Positions 26,773 to 34,890 of a stretch of DNA of 64,000 nucleotides are shown piece by piece. A program made the position numbers and the translations under genes. The stretch covers positions 372,001 to 436,000 of the forward strand of contig NZ_CANMNI010000001.1 in NCBI RefSeq assembly GCF_947499215.1, read 5' to 3'. Numbering within the stretch: the stretch's first letter is position 1; each line of letters begins with the position of its first letter. The stretch comes from an uncultured Pontibacter sp. (GTDB lineage Bacteria; Bacteroidota; Bacteroidia; Cytophagales; Hymenobacteraceae). The notes beneath the pieces were generated by a model, which was not told the origin of the DNA, made no database searches, and saw nothing but the letters and a program-made list of their open reading frames with translations.

Positions 26773-27636
26773 ATGGCTGATACACTGGACCATCTGGTCG
26801 TGACAAAGGCATCCGGCGAAAAAGTGCTTTTCTCTGTGGGCAAACTCCGACTGTCGCTGCGCAGATCCGGAGCCGACGAACAACAAACTGATGAGGTATT
26901 GCGCCAGTTGCAGCCGCAGTTGTACGAAGGCATCTCGACCAAGAAGATCTACCGCATGGCCTTCGGCATACTCAAGCGACTCTCCAACACAGCCGCTGCG
27001 AGGTATAGCCTTAAGCAGGGCATCATGCAGTTGGGGCCTTCGGGCTTTCCTTTCGAGAAGTTTGTAGCTGAAATCTTAAGCGCACAGGGCTACACAACGG
27101 AAATAGGTGTTTTCGTGGACGGCCACTGCGTGCGCCACGAAATAGATGTGCTTGCTGTGAAGGACTCAAAGCGCATAATGATCGAGTGCAAGTACCACAA
27201 CCTGCACCGCAATAAATCCGATGTGAAGATTCCGATGTACATTCAATCCCGCTTTAAAGACGTGGAGAAGGTATGGCCTTCGGAGAATGAATTTGAAATC
27301 CGCTTCCATGAGGTATGGGTGATGACCAACACCCGATTTACTGATGATGCCATACGCTTTGCGTCCTGTATGCAAATGAAACTCATCGGCTGGGACTACC
27401 CCTCCAAGGGCGGCCTCAAAGACATGGTGGACTCTTTTCACCTCTATCCGCTTACCTGCCTCACAACCCTCACCAATGCGGAAAAGCAACGCTTACTCGA
27501 CATGAAAATCGTGCTGTGCAGTGAGTTGCTGCACGATGAGAAGCTCTTGCACCGGGCTGGCTTGCGCGAGGAACGCGCCAGTCGTGTCATGAAGGAAGTG
27601 GAGAACCTTTGCAATAATGTTTATGCCAGAAAGTAA
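26773..27636 (+). CDS. ATP-cone domain fused to an Mrr-like PD-(D/E)XK nuclease domain
   Basis: This 287-residue protein starts with an ATP-cone (about residues 7-95: VTKASGEKVLFSVGKLRLSL ... STKKIYRMAFGILKRL ... RYSLKQGI), the nucleotide-sensing module known from ribonucleotide reductases and NrdR. A restriction-endonuclease-like domain follows (about residues 96-220). It has an N-terminal helix FEKFVAEILSAQGY, then the catalytic core HEIDVLAVKDSKRIMIECKYH, in which Asp and the E-C-K triad fit motif II/III of PD-(D/E)XK enzymes. The gene's 3' end overlaps the phosphorylase gene by 20 nt. Nuclease activity under nucleotide control is a reasonable inference; it has not been shown here. Confidence 0.82.
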   Translation: MADTLDHLVVTKASGEKVLFSVGKLRLSLRRSGADEQQTDEVLRQLQPQLYEGISTKKIYRMAFGILKRLSNTAAARYSLKQGIMQLGPSGFPFEKFVAEILSAQGYTTEIGVFVDGHCVRHEIDVLAVKDSKRIMIECKYHNLHRNKSDVKIPMYIQSRFKDVEKVWPSENEFEIRFHEVWVMTNTRFTDDAIRFASCMQMKLIGWDYPSKGGLKDMVDSFHLYPLTCLTTLTNAEKQRLLDMKIVLCSELLHDEKLLHRAGLREERASRVMKEVENLCNNVYARK

Positions 27637-29134
27637 CTCAAACATCCTTCGCCTCCGCCGGCTCGGCATCGACACGCATACCGAAAACATCATCTTCATG
27701 CGGGCCGATTGTCAGGTATGCCGCTCAGAGGGCTTTACGGCCAACACCCGGGTGTCCGTGAACCATGGGGCGCACAGCATCATCGCGACGTTGAATGTAA
27801 TTACCTCCGAGCTGATACAGGAGGGCGAGGCTGTGCTGTCGGAAGAAGGTTTCCAACACTTGAAGGCACAGGAAGGCGACCTGATCACGGTGACGCATGT
27901 GCGGCCTATTCTGTCCTTCAGCGAAGTAAGGGCCAAAATGTTTGGCCGAAAGTTTAACGATGAGGCCATCCAGCGCATCATCACCGACATTACCCAAGGG
28001 CTGTACTCTAAAATAGAGATCGCCGCTTTTGTGACGGTTTGCTCCGGCGATAACCTCGCCTTGGATGAAGTAATCTACCTGACCCGCGCCATGATCGAAT
28101 CGGGTTCGCGCCTTGAATGGAAAGAGAAACTGGTAGTGGACAAGCACTGTGTGGGCGGATTGCCGGGCAACCGCACTACCCCGATCGTGGTGCCCATTGT
28201 GGCAGCGGCCGGACTGGTTATACCCAAGACCTCTTCCAGAGCCATCACCTCCCCGGCTGGCACGGCCGACGTCATCGAAACCATGACGCCGGTAGACCTG
28301 ACATTGGAACAGATAAAGGAGGTTGTGCAGAAAGAAGGCGGCTGCATGGCTTGGGGTGGCGCTGTGAAACTGAGTCCGGTAGACGACATCATCATCTCCG
28401 TAGAAAAAGCGCTCGATGTGGACAGCGCCGGGCAGATGATCGCCTCGGTGCTCTCTAAAAAAGCGGCAGCGGGATCTACCCATACCGTCATTGATATACC
28501 GGTGGGGCTCACGGCAAAAGTGCGCTCCAAAGAAGAAGCCTTTTTGCTAGAATATTATTTCCGGGCAGTGGGTCTGGCGATCGGGATGGAAGTGGAAGTA
28601 CTGATTACCGACGGAACCCAACCAGTGGGCCGAGGTATAGGACCAGCCTTAGAGGCGATGGATGTGCTGTCCGTGCTGCGCAACGAACCGGACGCTCCTA
28701 CCGACCTGCGGGACCGCTCTGTTCAGCTGGCTGGCCTGACGCTTGAAGTTGCGGGACTGGCACCGAAAGGAGCTGGTTTCGAAAAAGCGATGGAGATCCT
28801 GCAAAGCGGCGCGGCACTTGAAAAGTTTTATCGAATATGCACGGCGCAAGGCGGATTCAGGGAACCTGTTGCCGCTACGCTGCGCCATGAAGTTGTGGCC
28901 ATGTCAAGCGGTGAGGTGCGCTCCGTGGACAACCGCAAACTGGCAAAAGTGGCTAAACTAGCCGGTGCGCCGAAGTCTCCCGGCGCAGGTATTTTGTTTC
29001 AGGCACCGGTTGGGAAGTACGTCCAGAAAGGTGAGATTTTGTTTACCATCTATTCTGAGTCGCAGGGCGAACTGAGCTACGCCCTTACCTACCTCCATAG
29101 TTCAGGACATATTGTAGAATTGGCAACCCCATGA
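27617..29134 (+). CDS. AMP phosphorylase/thymidine phosphorylase-family enzyme
   Basis: This 505-residue enzyme belongs to the thymidine phosphorylase family but has the extra N-terminal domain of about 85 residues (LRLRRLGIDTHTENIIFMRA) that marks the AMP-phosphorylase group described from archaea. Core landmarks are the glycosyltransferase helix FMxxx-type GDNLALDEVIYLTRAM, the phosphate loop KHCVGGLPGNRTTPIVVPIV, SRAITSPAGTADVIETM and the C-terminal PKSPGAGILFQAPVGKYVQKG. Such enzymes split nucleoside monophosphates into base and ribose-1,5-bisphosphate, or nucleosides into base and sugar phosphate. A start two codons downstream (27623) is equally possible. The gene overlaps the nuclease gene upstream and the PRPP synthetase gene downstream (ATGA), so the three form one translation unit. 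Confidence 0.88.
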   Translation: MFMPESNSNILRLRRLGIDTHTENIIFMRADCQVCRSEGFTANTRVSVNHGAHSIIATLNVITSELIQEGEAVLSEEGFQHLKAQEGDLITVTHVRPILSFSEVRAKMFGRKFNDEAIQRIITDITQGLYSKIEIAAFVTVCSGDNLALDEVIYLTRAMIESGSRLEWKEKLVVDKHCVGGLPGNRTTPIVVPIVAAAGLVIPKTSSRAITSPAGTADVIETMTPVDLTLEQIKEVVQKEGGCMAWGGAVKLSPVDDIIISVEKALDVDSAGQMIASVLSKKAAAGSTHTVIDIPVGLTAKVRSKEEAFLLEYYFRAVGLAIGMEVEVLITDGTQPVGRGIGPALEAMDVLSVLRNEPDAPTDLRDRSVQLAGLTLEVAGLAPKGAGFEKAMEILQSGAALEKFYRICTAQGGFREPVAATLRHEVVAMSSGEVRSVDNRKLAKVAKLAGAPKSPGAGILFQAPVGKYVQKGEILFTIYSESQGELSYALTYLHSSGHIVELATP

Positions 29135-30009
29135 AAACCCTCGTATTTGCCCTTCCCGGAAATGAGTCCTTTGCGCAATCACTCGCTAGCCTGTTAAACG
29201 CCGAGACGGGCGAAGCTGTCATACGGCGCTTTCCGGATGGAGAGAGTTATGTGCGTATTTTGTCAGATGTGCAGGATAGAAAAGTCGTGATGGTCTGCAC
29301 ATTGCACCAGCCTGACCAAAAGCTGTTGCCGCTTTATTTTATGGCTAAAACCGCAAAAGAGCTAGGTGCAGCCGAAGTGTGCCTTGTGGCTCCATACTTG
29401 GCTTACATGAGGCAGGACAAACAGTTTCATCCCGGCGAGGGTGTGACTTCCCGTTATTTTGCCGACTTGCTTTCCGGCACCGTGGACAGCCTCTATACCA
29501 TCGACCCGCACCTGCACCGCTTCCACCACATGCACGAGCTCTACGCTATACCTGCCCAAGCCTTGCATGCCGCCCCTATTGTGGCTTCTTGGGTGAAGGC
29601 GCACATCAACAAGCCGATCCTGATCGGTCCGGACGAAGAGAGTCTGCAGTGGGTATCGGAAGTAGCCGGACTGGCGGACGCGCCATATTTGGTGTTGAAC
29701 AAGACCCGCTTCGGCGACCGCGAAGTACAAGTGACGCAACCTGAGATGGACCGTTATCAGGACCATACGCCAGTACTCGTAGACGACATCATCTCAACGG
29801 CCCGCACCATGATCGAAACGGTGCAGCACCTGAAACAACTCACGCCACAAGCACCGGTTTGCATTGGCGTGCACGCCGTTTTTGCCGAAGGGGCTTATGA
29901 AGCTTTGCTGCAGGCTGGCGCCTCGCAGGTTATTACGTGCAACACCATACCACACGTGTCGAATGGTATACAGGTAGAAGCGCTGATGGCTAAGGCGATG
30001 CGTGTTTAA
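29131..30009 (+). CDS. Short ribose-phosphate pyrophosphokinase (PRPP synthetase)
   Basis: This 292-residue protein is a PRPP synthetase-like enzyme, shorter than housekeeping Prs (about 310-320). It has the PRPP-binding signature VLVDDIISTARTMIE. The ATP/ribose-5-phosphate side carries FPDGESYVRI, PYLAYMRQDKQFHPGEGVTSR and the metal-binding DPHLHRFHHM. The reaction makes PRPP from ribose-5-phosphate and ATP. It overlaps the phosphorylase gene by 4 nt, so ribose salvaged from nucleotides may be turned to PRPP. Its last bases overlap the ppsA stop codon on the other strand. Confidence 0.93.
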   Translation: MKTLVFALPGNESFAQSLASLLNAETGEAVIRRFPDGESYVRILSDVQDRKVVMVCTLHQPDQKLLPLYFMAKTAKELGAAEVCLVAPYLAYMRQDKQFHPGEGVTSRYFADLLSGTVDSLYTIDPHLHRFHHMHELYAIPAQALHAAPIVASWVKAHINKPILIGPDEESLQWVSEVAGLADAPYLVLNKTRFGDREVQVTQPEMDRYQDHTPVLVDDIISTARTMIETVQHLKQLTPQAPVCIGVHAVFAEGAYEALLQAGASQVITCNTIPHVSNGIQVEALMAKAMRV

Positions 30010-32414
30010 GAGACACCAATTTTTTGTTCTGCCTCCAGCATATTTTCCAGCCCTCTGAAAAAAGCATCCGGGTTAAAGGAAATGCTATTAATGCCATGCT
30101 CCACCAAGAAGGCAGCATATTCAGGGTAATCGCTGGGTGCCTGTCCACAAAGTCCGACTTTGGTACCGGTCTTTTTGGCTTTCTGCAAAGTCATTATAAT
30201 CAGTTGTTGCACGGCCCGGTCGAAGGGCGAGAAGATATCGCTAAGCAATCCAGAGTCACGGTCTGCTCCCAATGAGAGTTGCGTCAGGTCGTTGGAACCG
30301 ATGGAAAAACCGTCAAAGATCTCGGCAAATTCCTCGGCCAGTAAGGCATTGCTTGGTATCTCTACCATCACGTATAACTCAAGTCCATTTTCGCCCCGCT
30401 TCAAGCCATAATCCGCCATTAAGCTGATTACTTTCTCGCCTTCCATCACGGTGCGGCAAAACGGTATCATCAGCTTCACATTGGTCAGCCCCATCTCTTC
30501 CCGCACCTTTTTCATAGCCCGGCACTCCAGTTCGAACCCTTCTTGGTAGAGCGGGTGGTAATACCGCGAAGCGCCCCGCAGCCCGATCATCGGGTTTGCC
30601 TCGTCAGGCTCAAACTGATGACCTCCCACCAAATTGGCGTACTCGTTTGACTTGAAATCACTCATCCGAACGATCACATCCTTCGGATAAAAAGCTGCAC
30701 CGATGATGCCTGTCGCTTCGGCTAACTTATCGACAAAATAGTCTTCCTTGTTCGGGTAGTGGTGCGTGAGTTGCTCGATTTTCTCACGCGCCTCCTTGTC
30801 CTCTACCTTGTCAAAATGCTTGAGCGCCATGGGGTGGATTTGGATGGAGTTGTTGATGATGAACTCCATGCGCATGAGCCCTACCCCATCGTTTGGCAGG
30901 AAGGAATACTTAAAAGCCTGTTCCGGGTCTCCTAATATCAGCATAGCCTTTGTCTTCGGCTTTCCGAGCTTGCTCATGTCCGTCTTTTTCTCATCCCACG
31001 CCAGTTTGCCTTCATAGACATAACCGGTCTCTCCTCCCGCTGTTGAAACAGTTACCTCCTGACCGTCCTGAATGGTTTTGGTAGCGTCGTTGGTTCCCAG
31101 TACGGCAACAGCTCCCACCTCCCGCGCCACAATGGCGGCATGACTCGTGCGGCCACCCTGTTCGGTAATGATGGCACTGGCTTTTTTGAGGATCGGATCC
31201 CAGTCGGGGTCGGTTTTGCGCGTGACAAGCACTTCGCCTTCCTGTAACTTACCGCTCTCGGAGGGGGAATGCAGGACACGGGCTATACCTGACACAATGC
31301 GATTGCTCAGTCCTATACCTGAACTCAGCACTTTGCCTTCTTCTTTCAAGGTATACTCCGTGAAAAAAGCCTCGTTCTTGTGCTGACTCTGCACCGTTTC
31401 AGGACGTGCCTGCACAATGAACAGATCACCCGAAATGCCGTCCTTGGCCCATTCTATGTCCATGGGCTGATCGTAGTGCTCCTCAATGCGCTTGCCCCAT
31501 TTTGCCAAATGCACTACTTCTTCGTCAGTCAGCACAAATTGCTCCTGTTGCTCCTCTGGCGTGTCTAAATTGACAATAGCGTCCGTCGGGCTTTGCAGTT
31601 CCCCATCCGATTTCTCAGCGTATACCATGGTCTTGGCTTTGCTGCCGAGTTTGCGCGAAATGATGGGTTGCTTGGCCTTGTCAAGCATGGTTTTAAACAC
31701 CACAAACTCATCGGTGTTCACGGCACCCTGCACTATGTTCTCACCCAGACCCCAAGAACCAGAGATCACCACGGCATTCTCAAAGCCAGTGTCCGGATCA
31801 AGCGTGAACATCACGCCGGAACAAGCCTTGTCAGAACGCACCATCGTTTGCACCCCCACCGACAAAGCCACCTGCATATGCTCAAACTCATTGTCGACCC
31901 GATACTTGATCGCACGGTCCGTGAACAGCGAAGCGTAGCTGTGGTGGCAAGCTTTGTATAGGTTATTGAGTCCGCTTACGTTCAGGTAAGTCTCTAGCTG
32001 TCCTGCAAAACTGGCGGTAGGCAAGTCTTCGGCGGTGGCGCTACTACGCACGGCCAACGAAATCTCATCGCCATACTCTGATTTCAGATAAGTATAACCC
32101 TTTTCAATCTCCTGCCGGATCTCCTCCGGAAAGCGGGCATTCAATATGAGTTCCCGCGCCTGTTTGCCAACCTCTGTTAGATTATGAAAATCATTGGTAT
32201 CCAGACTGGCCAGAATGTCTGTCAGTCGTGCTTTCAAGTCGTTCTCTTCCAAAAAATGCCAGTACGCCTCAGAAGTGGTCGCGTAACCATCTGGCACCCG
32301 TATACCTTCCGGATTAAGTTGGTTGTACATTTCCCCGAGTGAGGCGTTTTTGCCACCCACTTTGCTTAGGTCCTTGTAACTGATGTCTTTGAACAATTTG
32401 ATGAACGGTTCCAT
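30006..32414 (-). CDS. ppsA: Phosphoenolpyruvate synthase
   Basis: This 802-residue enzyme converts pyruvate, ATP and water to PEP, AMP and phosphate for gluconeogenesis. The N-terminal ATP-grasp part has KVGGKNASLGEMYNQL and LAVRSSATAEDLPTASFAGQ. The swivelling domain carries the phospho-accepting His in GGRTSHAAIVAREVG. The C-terminal TIM barrel has GLMRMEFIINNSIQIHP, MIGLRGASRY and GLCGQAPSDYPEYA. The length and domain order are normal. The gene is alone on its strand and its stop codon overlaps the stop of the PRPP synthetase gene (shared TTAA), leaving no room for a terminator between them. Confidence 0.97.
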   Translation of the reverse strand: MEPFIKLFKDISYKDLSKVGGKNASLGEMYNQLNPEGIRVPDGYATTSEAYWHFLEENDLKARLTDILASLDTNDFHNLTEVGKQARELILNARFPEEIRQEIEKGYTYLKSEYGDEISLAVRSSATAEDLPTASFAGQLETYLNVSGLNNLYKACHHSYASLFTDRAIKYRVDNEFEHMQVALSVGVQTMVRSDKACSGVMFTLDPDTGFENAVVISGSWGLGENIVQGAVNTDEFVVFKTMLDKAKQPIISRKLGSKAKTMVYAEKSDGELQSPTDAIVNLDTPEEQQEQFVLTDEEVVHLAKWGKRIEEHYDQPMDIEWAKDGISGDLFIVQARPETVQSQHKNEAFFTEYTLKEEGKVLSSGIGLSNRIVSGIARVLHSPSESGKLQEGEVLVTRKTDPDWDPILKKASAIITEQGGRTSHAAIVAREVGAVAVLGTNDATKTIQDGQEVTVSTAGGETGYVYEGKLAWDEKKTDMSKLGKPKTKAMLILGDPEQAFKYSFLPNDGVGLMRMEFIINNSIQIHPMALKHFDKVEDKEAREKIEQLTHHYPNKEDYFVDKLAEATGIIGAAFYPKDVIVRMSDFKSNEYANLVGGHQFEPDEANPMIGLRGASRYYHPLYQEGFELECRAMKKVREEMGLTNVKLMIPFCRTVMEGEKVISLMADYGLKRGENGLELYVMVEIPSNALLAEEFAEIFDGFSIGSNDLTQLSLGADRDSGLLSDIFSPFDRAVQQLIIMTLQKAKKTGTKVGLCGQAPSDYPEYAAFLVEHGINSISFNPDAFFRGLENMLEAEQKIGVS

Positions 32415-32729
32415 ATCTGATTTGATTTAAGGCGACAGTATAGTATTGAATACAAAGGTGAGTGTGGCATGCAATGATATTAACGAAACCTCATATCCAT
32501 GGTTTTACATCTTATACAAATCATTCTTGTATTAGTACTAGCACTTTCTTTTAAGATAATAGGTCGTTGCGCGTCATAACATCGGTCCTAAGTACGCTCC
32601 TCATTAATCGTTTTTTAATAATTTGTAATATTTTAAAGTAATTTTTAAACATTTCTTTTACCAAATTTTTCAACACACGTATAACACCCTAACATTCAAG
32701 TATGTATTTCAAGAGTAAGAGGAGGTTTT
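32415..32729. other. Intergenic promoter region between ppsA and the CBS gene
   Basis: About 315 nt of AT-rich sequence lie between the divergent ppsA and CBS/nuo genes and should hold the promoters of both. No exact TAnnTTTG box or stable hairpin was found. A strong ribosome site (AGGAGG, 32720-32725) precedes the CBS start. Confidence 0.5.
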
Positions 32730-33167
32730 ATGGGAACAGTTAGGCATATTCTCCAGAAGAAGGGCAATAAAGTTATTGCCATCGAACCCACCAGCACGGT
32801 ATTCAAAGCATTGGAAATGATGGTGGAGCAAAACGTAGGAGCGCTTATCGTGATGGATCAGGGTAAGTTTGCCGGCATGTTCACGGAGCGGGATTATGCC
32901 CGCAAGGTGATATTGAAAGGAAAAGCCTCCCGCGATACATTGGTTCAGGAAATCATGAGCGAGCACCCGGTCGTTGTTTCGCCTGACACCACGCTTGAAC
33001 AATGCATGGCGCTTATGACACAAAAATATATCCGCCACCTACCAGTGTTCGAAGATCAGAAGCTAGTAGGATTGGTGTCGATCGGGGATATTGTTAAATG
33101 CATGATGGATGAACAGAAATGCATTATCGAGGACCTCGAGCACTATATAACCGGGCACCACGAGTAG
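32730..33167 (+). CDS. Protein with a CBS-domain pair
   Basis: This 145-residue protein consists of two CBS motifs (about residues 10-65: VIAIEPTSTVFKALEMMVEQ, and 75-130: VVVSPDTTLEQCMALMTQKY). Both carry the adenosine-nucleotide-contacting strand-turn elements (GMFTERDYARKV and GLVSIGDIVKCM). Stand-alone CBS pairs bind AMP, ATP, NAD or similar ligands. The gene lies 31 nt before nuoA on the same strand, so it may be co-transcribed with complex I and report energy state; that link is inference. Confidence 0.92.
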   Translation: MGTVRHILQKKGNKVIAIEPTSTVFKALEMMVEQNVGALIVMDQGKFAGMFTERDYARKVILKGKASRDTLVQEIMSEHPVVVSPDTTLEQCMALMTQKYIRHLPVFEDQKLVGLVSIGDIVKCMMDEQKCIIEDLEHYITGHHE

Positions 33168-33198
33168 GTAGCCCGGATATCATTTAATTAGGAGAAAC

Positions 33199-33633
33199 AT
33201 GCAGGAAACAGCCGGATCAACAACGATACTGTGGCCATTGGTAGTCTACGGCGCCATCGTACTCAGCCTTGTACTACTCATTCTGGGCCTCTCCTATGTA
33301 CTTGGTCAGCGCGGAAATTCACGTGCCACAGGCGAGCCTTACGAAGGCGGTATCGTCAGTGCAGGCGGTGCCCGCATCCGCTTCTCCTCGCAGTTTTACA
33401 TGGTCGCCATGATGTTTGTGATTTTCGATGTGGAGACCATCTTCATTTTCGCTTGGGCCATCGCCTTCCCTGAACTGGGCTGGTATGGCTATTTCGGCGT
33501 GCTGGTATTTATTGTGATGTTGGTCGTGGTGCTGGTATACGAATGGCGCAACGGCGCATTGGACTTTGGTCCGGATGGCAAGAAAATACTGGCGGCCTAT
33601 AAGCGTATGCTGCAGCAACCAAGTGTGAATTGA
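33199..33633 (+). CDS. nuoA: NADH-quinone oxidoreductase subunit A
   Basis: This 144-residue membrane subunit of complex I has three transmembrane helices (about residues 12-35, 65-88, 95-118). The conserved loop YEGGIVSAGGARIRFSSQFY and the following FVIFDVETIFIF are diagnostic for NuoA. A good ribosome site (AGGAGA) precedes the ATG. It is the first gene of a 13-gene nuo operon. Confidence 0.97.
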   Translation: MQETAGSTTILWPLVVYGAIVLSLVLLILGLSYVLGQRGNSRATGEPYEGGIVSAGGARIRFSSQFYMVAMMFVIFDVETIFIFAWAIAFPELGWYGYFGVLVFIVMLVVVLVYEWRNGALDFGPDGKKILAAYKRMLQQPSVN

Positions 33634-33698
33634 TTTTCTGACAAAAGGCAGAGGAGTTTTCTTTACGAACAACGGACAACAATTAACGATCAACGCCC

Positions 33699-34337
33699 AT
33701 GAAATGGTGGTTAAGTAAACCGGATGAACCAGCGAATGCCGTGACAGGCACCAGCTCCTACGAAGAGACCGTGCAGCAGAGCATCATGCTCACCACGCTG
33801 CAAGACCTGATCGGCTGGGGCCGTAAGAATTCCATGTGGCCGTTTCACTTCGGTTTGAGTTGTTGTTTCGTGGAGATGGCCACCAGCATGACGCCCAAAT
33901 ACGACGTAGCACGTTTCGGGGCGGAGGTAATCCGGGGTACTCCCAGAGAAGCTGACGTGATGATCATCGCTGGTACTGTCTTCATTAAAATGGCCCCCAT
34001 CATCAAGCGGCTTCATGAGCAAATGATGGAGCCGAAGTGGGTGATCTCGATGGGCTCCTGTGCCAATTCCGGCGGCATGTACGACATCTACAGCGTAGTG
34101 CAAGGCGTCGACAAATTCCTGCCGGTGGATGTCTACGTACCCGGCTGTCCGCCGCGGCCCGATGCCTTTATGGAAGGGCTGATGCTGTTAGCTGACCGGG
34201 TAGGAAAAGAGAGAAGACCACTGAGTTGGACGATTGGGGAACAGGGGGTAATCAGACCGGAGAAAATAGAAGTAAAAGCAGGCAAGAAAGAACGCTGGAG
34301 CCAGATGAACGAGTTTCGATCGCCGGATGAGATATAG
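33699..34337 (+). CDS. nuoB: NADH-quinone oxidoreductase subunit B
   Basis: This 212-residue subunit holds the terminal [4Fe-4S] cluster N2. The ligands are the tandem Cys pair in [10 protein letters not shown], the Cys in [13 protein letters not shown] and the Cys in [16 protein letters not shown]. It sits at the junction with the membrane arm and passes electrons to quinone. The stop codon is followed after one base by an octamer repeat array and then by 550 nt of repeat-rich sequence before nuoCD, which is unusual for this operon. Confidence 0.97.
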   Translation: MKWWLSKPDEPANAVTGTSSYEETVQQSIMLTTLQDLIGWGRKNSMWPFHFGLSCCFVEMATSMTPKYDVARFGAEVIRGTPREADVMIIAGTVFIKMAPIIKRLHEQMMEPKWVISMGSCANSGGMYDIYSVVQGVDKFLPVDVYVPGCPPRPDAFMEGLMLLADRVGKERRPLSWTIGEQGVIRPEKIEVKAGKKERWSQMNEFRSPDEI

Positions 34338-34338
34338 A

Positions 34339-34378
34339 GAGTTTAAGATTTAGGAAGTTTAGGAGTTTGAGAGTTAAG
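34339..34378 (+). repeat. Octamer repeat array, 5 units, after nuoB
   Basis: The units GAGTTTAA, GATTTAGG, AAGTTTAG, GAGTTTGA and GAGTTAAG follow the nuoB stop codon after one base. Confidence 0.8.
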
Positions 34379-34384
34379 GGTTGT

Positions 34385-34415
34385 GTAGTGACAGGTTGTG
34401 AATTTGTCTGAATCA
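34385..34415 (+). repeat. Decayed copy of the GGACAGGTCGCGACCTGTCC repeat
   Basis: GTAGTGACAGGTTGTGA and the following TTTGTCTGAATC match GTAGGGACAGGTCGCGA and CTGTCCGAGTC at 43013-43040 with one extra base. Most differences are C to T or G to A. Confidence 0.6.
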
Positions 34416-34498
34416 TTATATAGGGCCCCTACCCCAAGGATTTTCAGGATTAGAGGATTAACAGGATTCTCTCAGGTACCGGGTCCAACCACCCCTAA

Positions 34499-34520
34499 CC
34501 CCTCCTTGTCTAAGGCGGGG
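34499..34520 (+). repeat. C/G-rich intergenic hairpin in the nuoB-nuoCD gap
   Basis: CCCC (34499-34502) and CCTT pair with AAGG and GGGG (34517-34520), with one mismatch and a GTCT loop. It is related in style to the CCCCTC/GAGGGG hairpins at 43134 and 56000-56150. Confidence 0.6.
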
Positions 34521-34643
34521 AATCCGGGGCTACTAAGGTTTAAAGTATAAGCCCTGTAGTGAGAGTTACACACTACTGGCACGCATTGAAAGACATACTT
34601 GCACGCTAGCAAAGAAGTAAAAAAAGGCGCTAGGTGCACCACC

Positions 34644-34723
34644 GACGATTTTTTGTTTGAGCGGTCAGCGAGTTCAAAATCGTCTTGATTTTTTTGCTTA
34701 CTTTTTTCATCAAGGAAAAAAGT
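34644..34723 (+). repeat. Two hairpins of an interspersed repeat
   Basis: GACGATTTT (34644-34652) pairs with AAAATCGTC (34676-34684). ACTTTTTTC (34700-34708) pairs with GAAAAAAGT (34715-34723) around ATCAAG. The surrounding 34600-34750 segment resembles intergenic repeats I associate with Bacteroidota, from memory only. Confidence 0.55.
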
Positions 34724-34890
34724 GAGTGCCCGCCGCACAGGCGAAACTATAAAACAAGGTAAGTAGCAATGAGCAACTGCGGTTGCTACGCAAGCAAGGT
34801 ATAGATATAGTTACAAGTATAAACTTAGCATAAAAAAGAAACAGAGTACATGAGTTAACATATTACATCACATTCAAATGGCCTCCTACC

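Larger units (their letters stand above)
34338..34890. other. Repeat-filled gap between nuoB and nuoCD
   Basis: This 553-nt gap has no convincing gene. From left to right it holds an octamer array (34339-34378), a decayed copy of a palindromic repeat (34385-34415), four AGGATT motifs about 9 bp apart (34438-34470), an imperfect C/G hairpin (34499-34520), and two further hairpins around 34644-34723. Transcripts of nuoCD must cross all of it or start within it. Confidence 0.7.

Noticed and set aside
34472..34738. Minus-strand 88-codon open frame in the nuoB-nuoCD gap
   Set aside because: It is composed of interspersed repeat sequence and has no domain; a repeat-derived frame is the simpler explanation.
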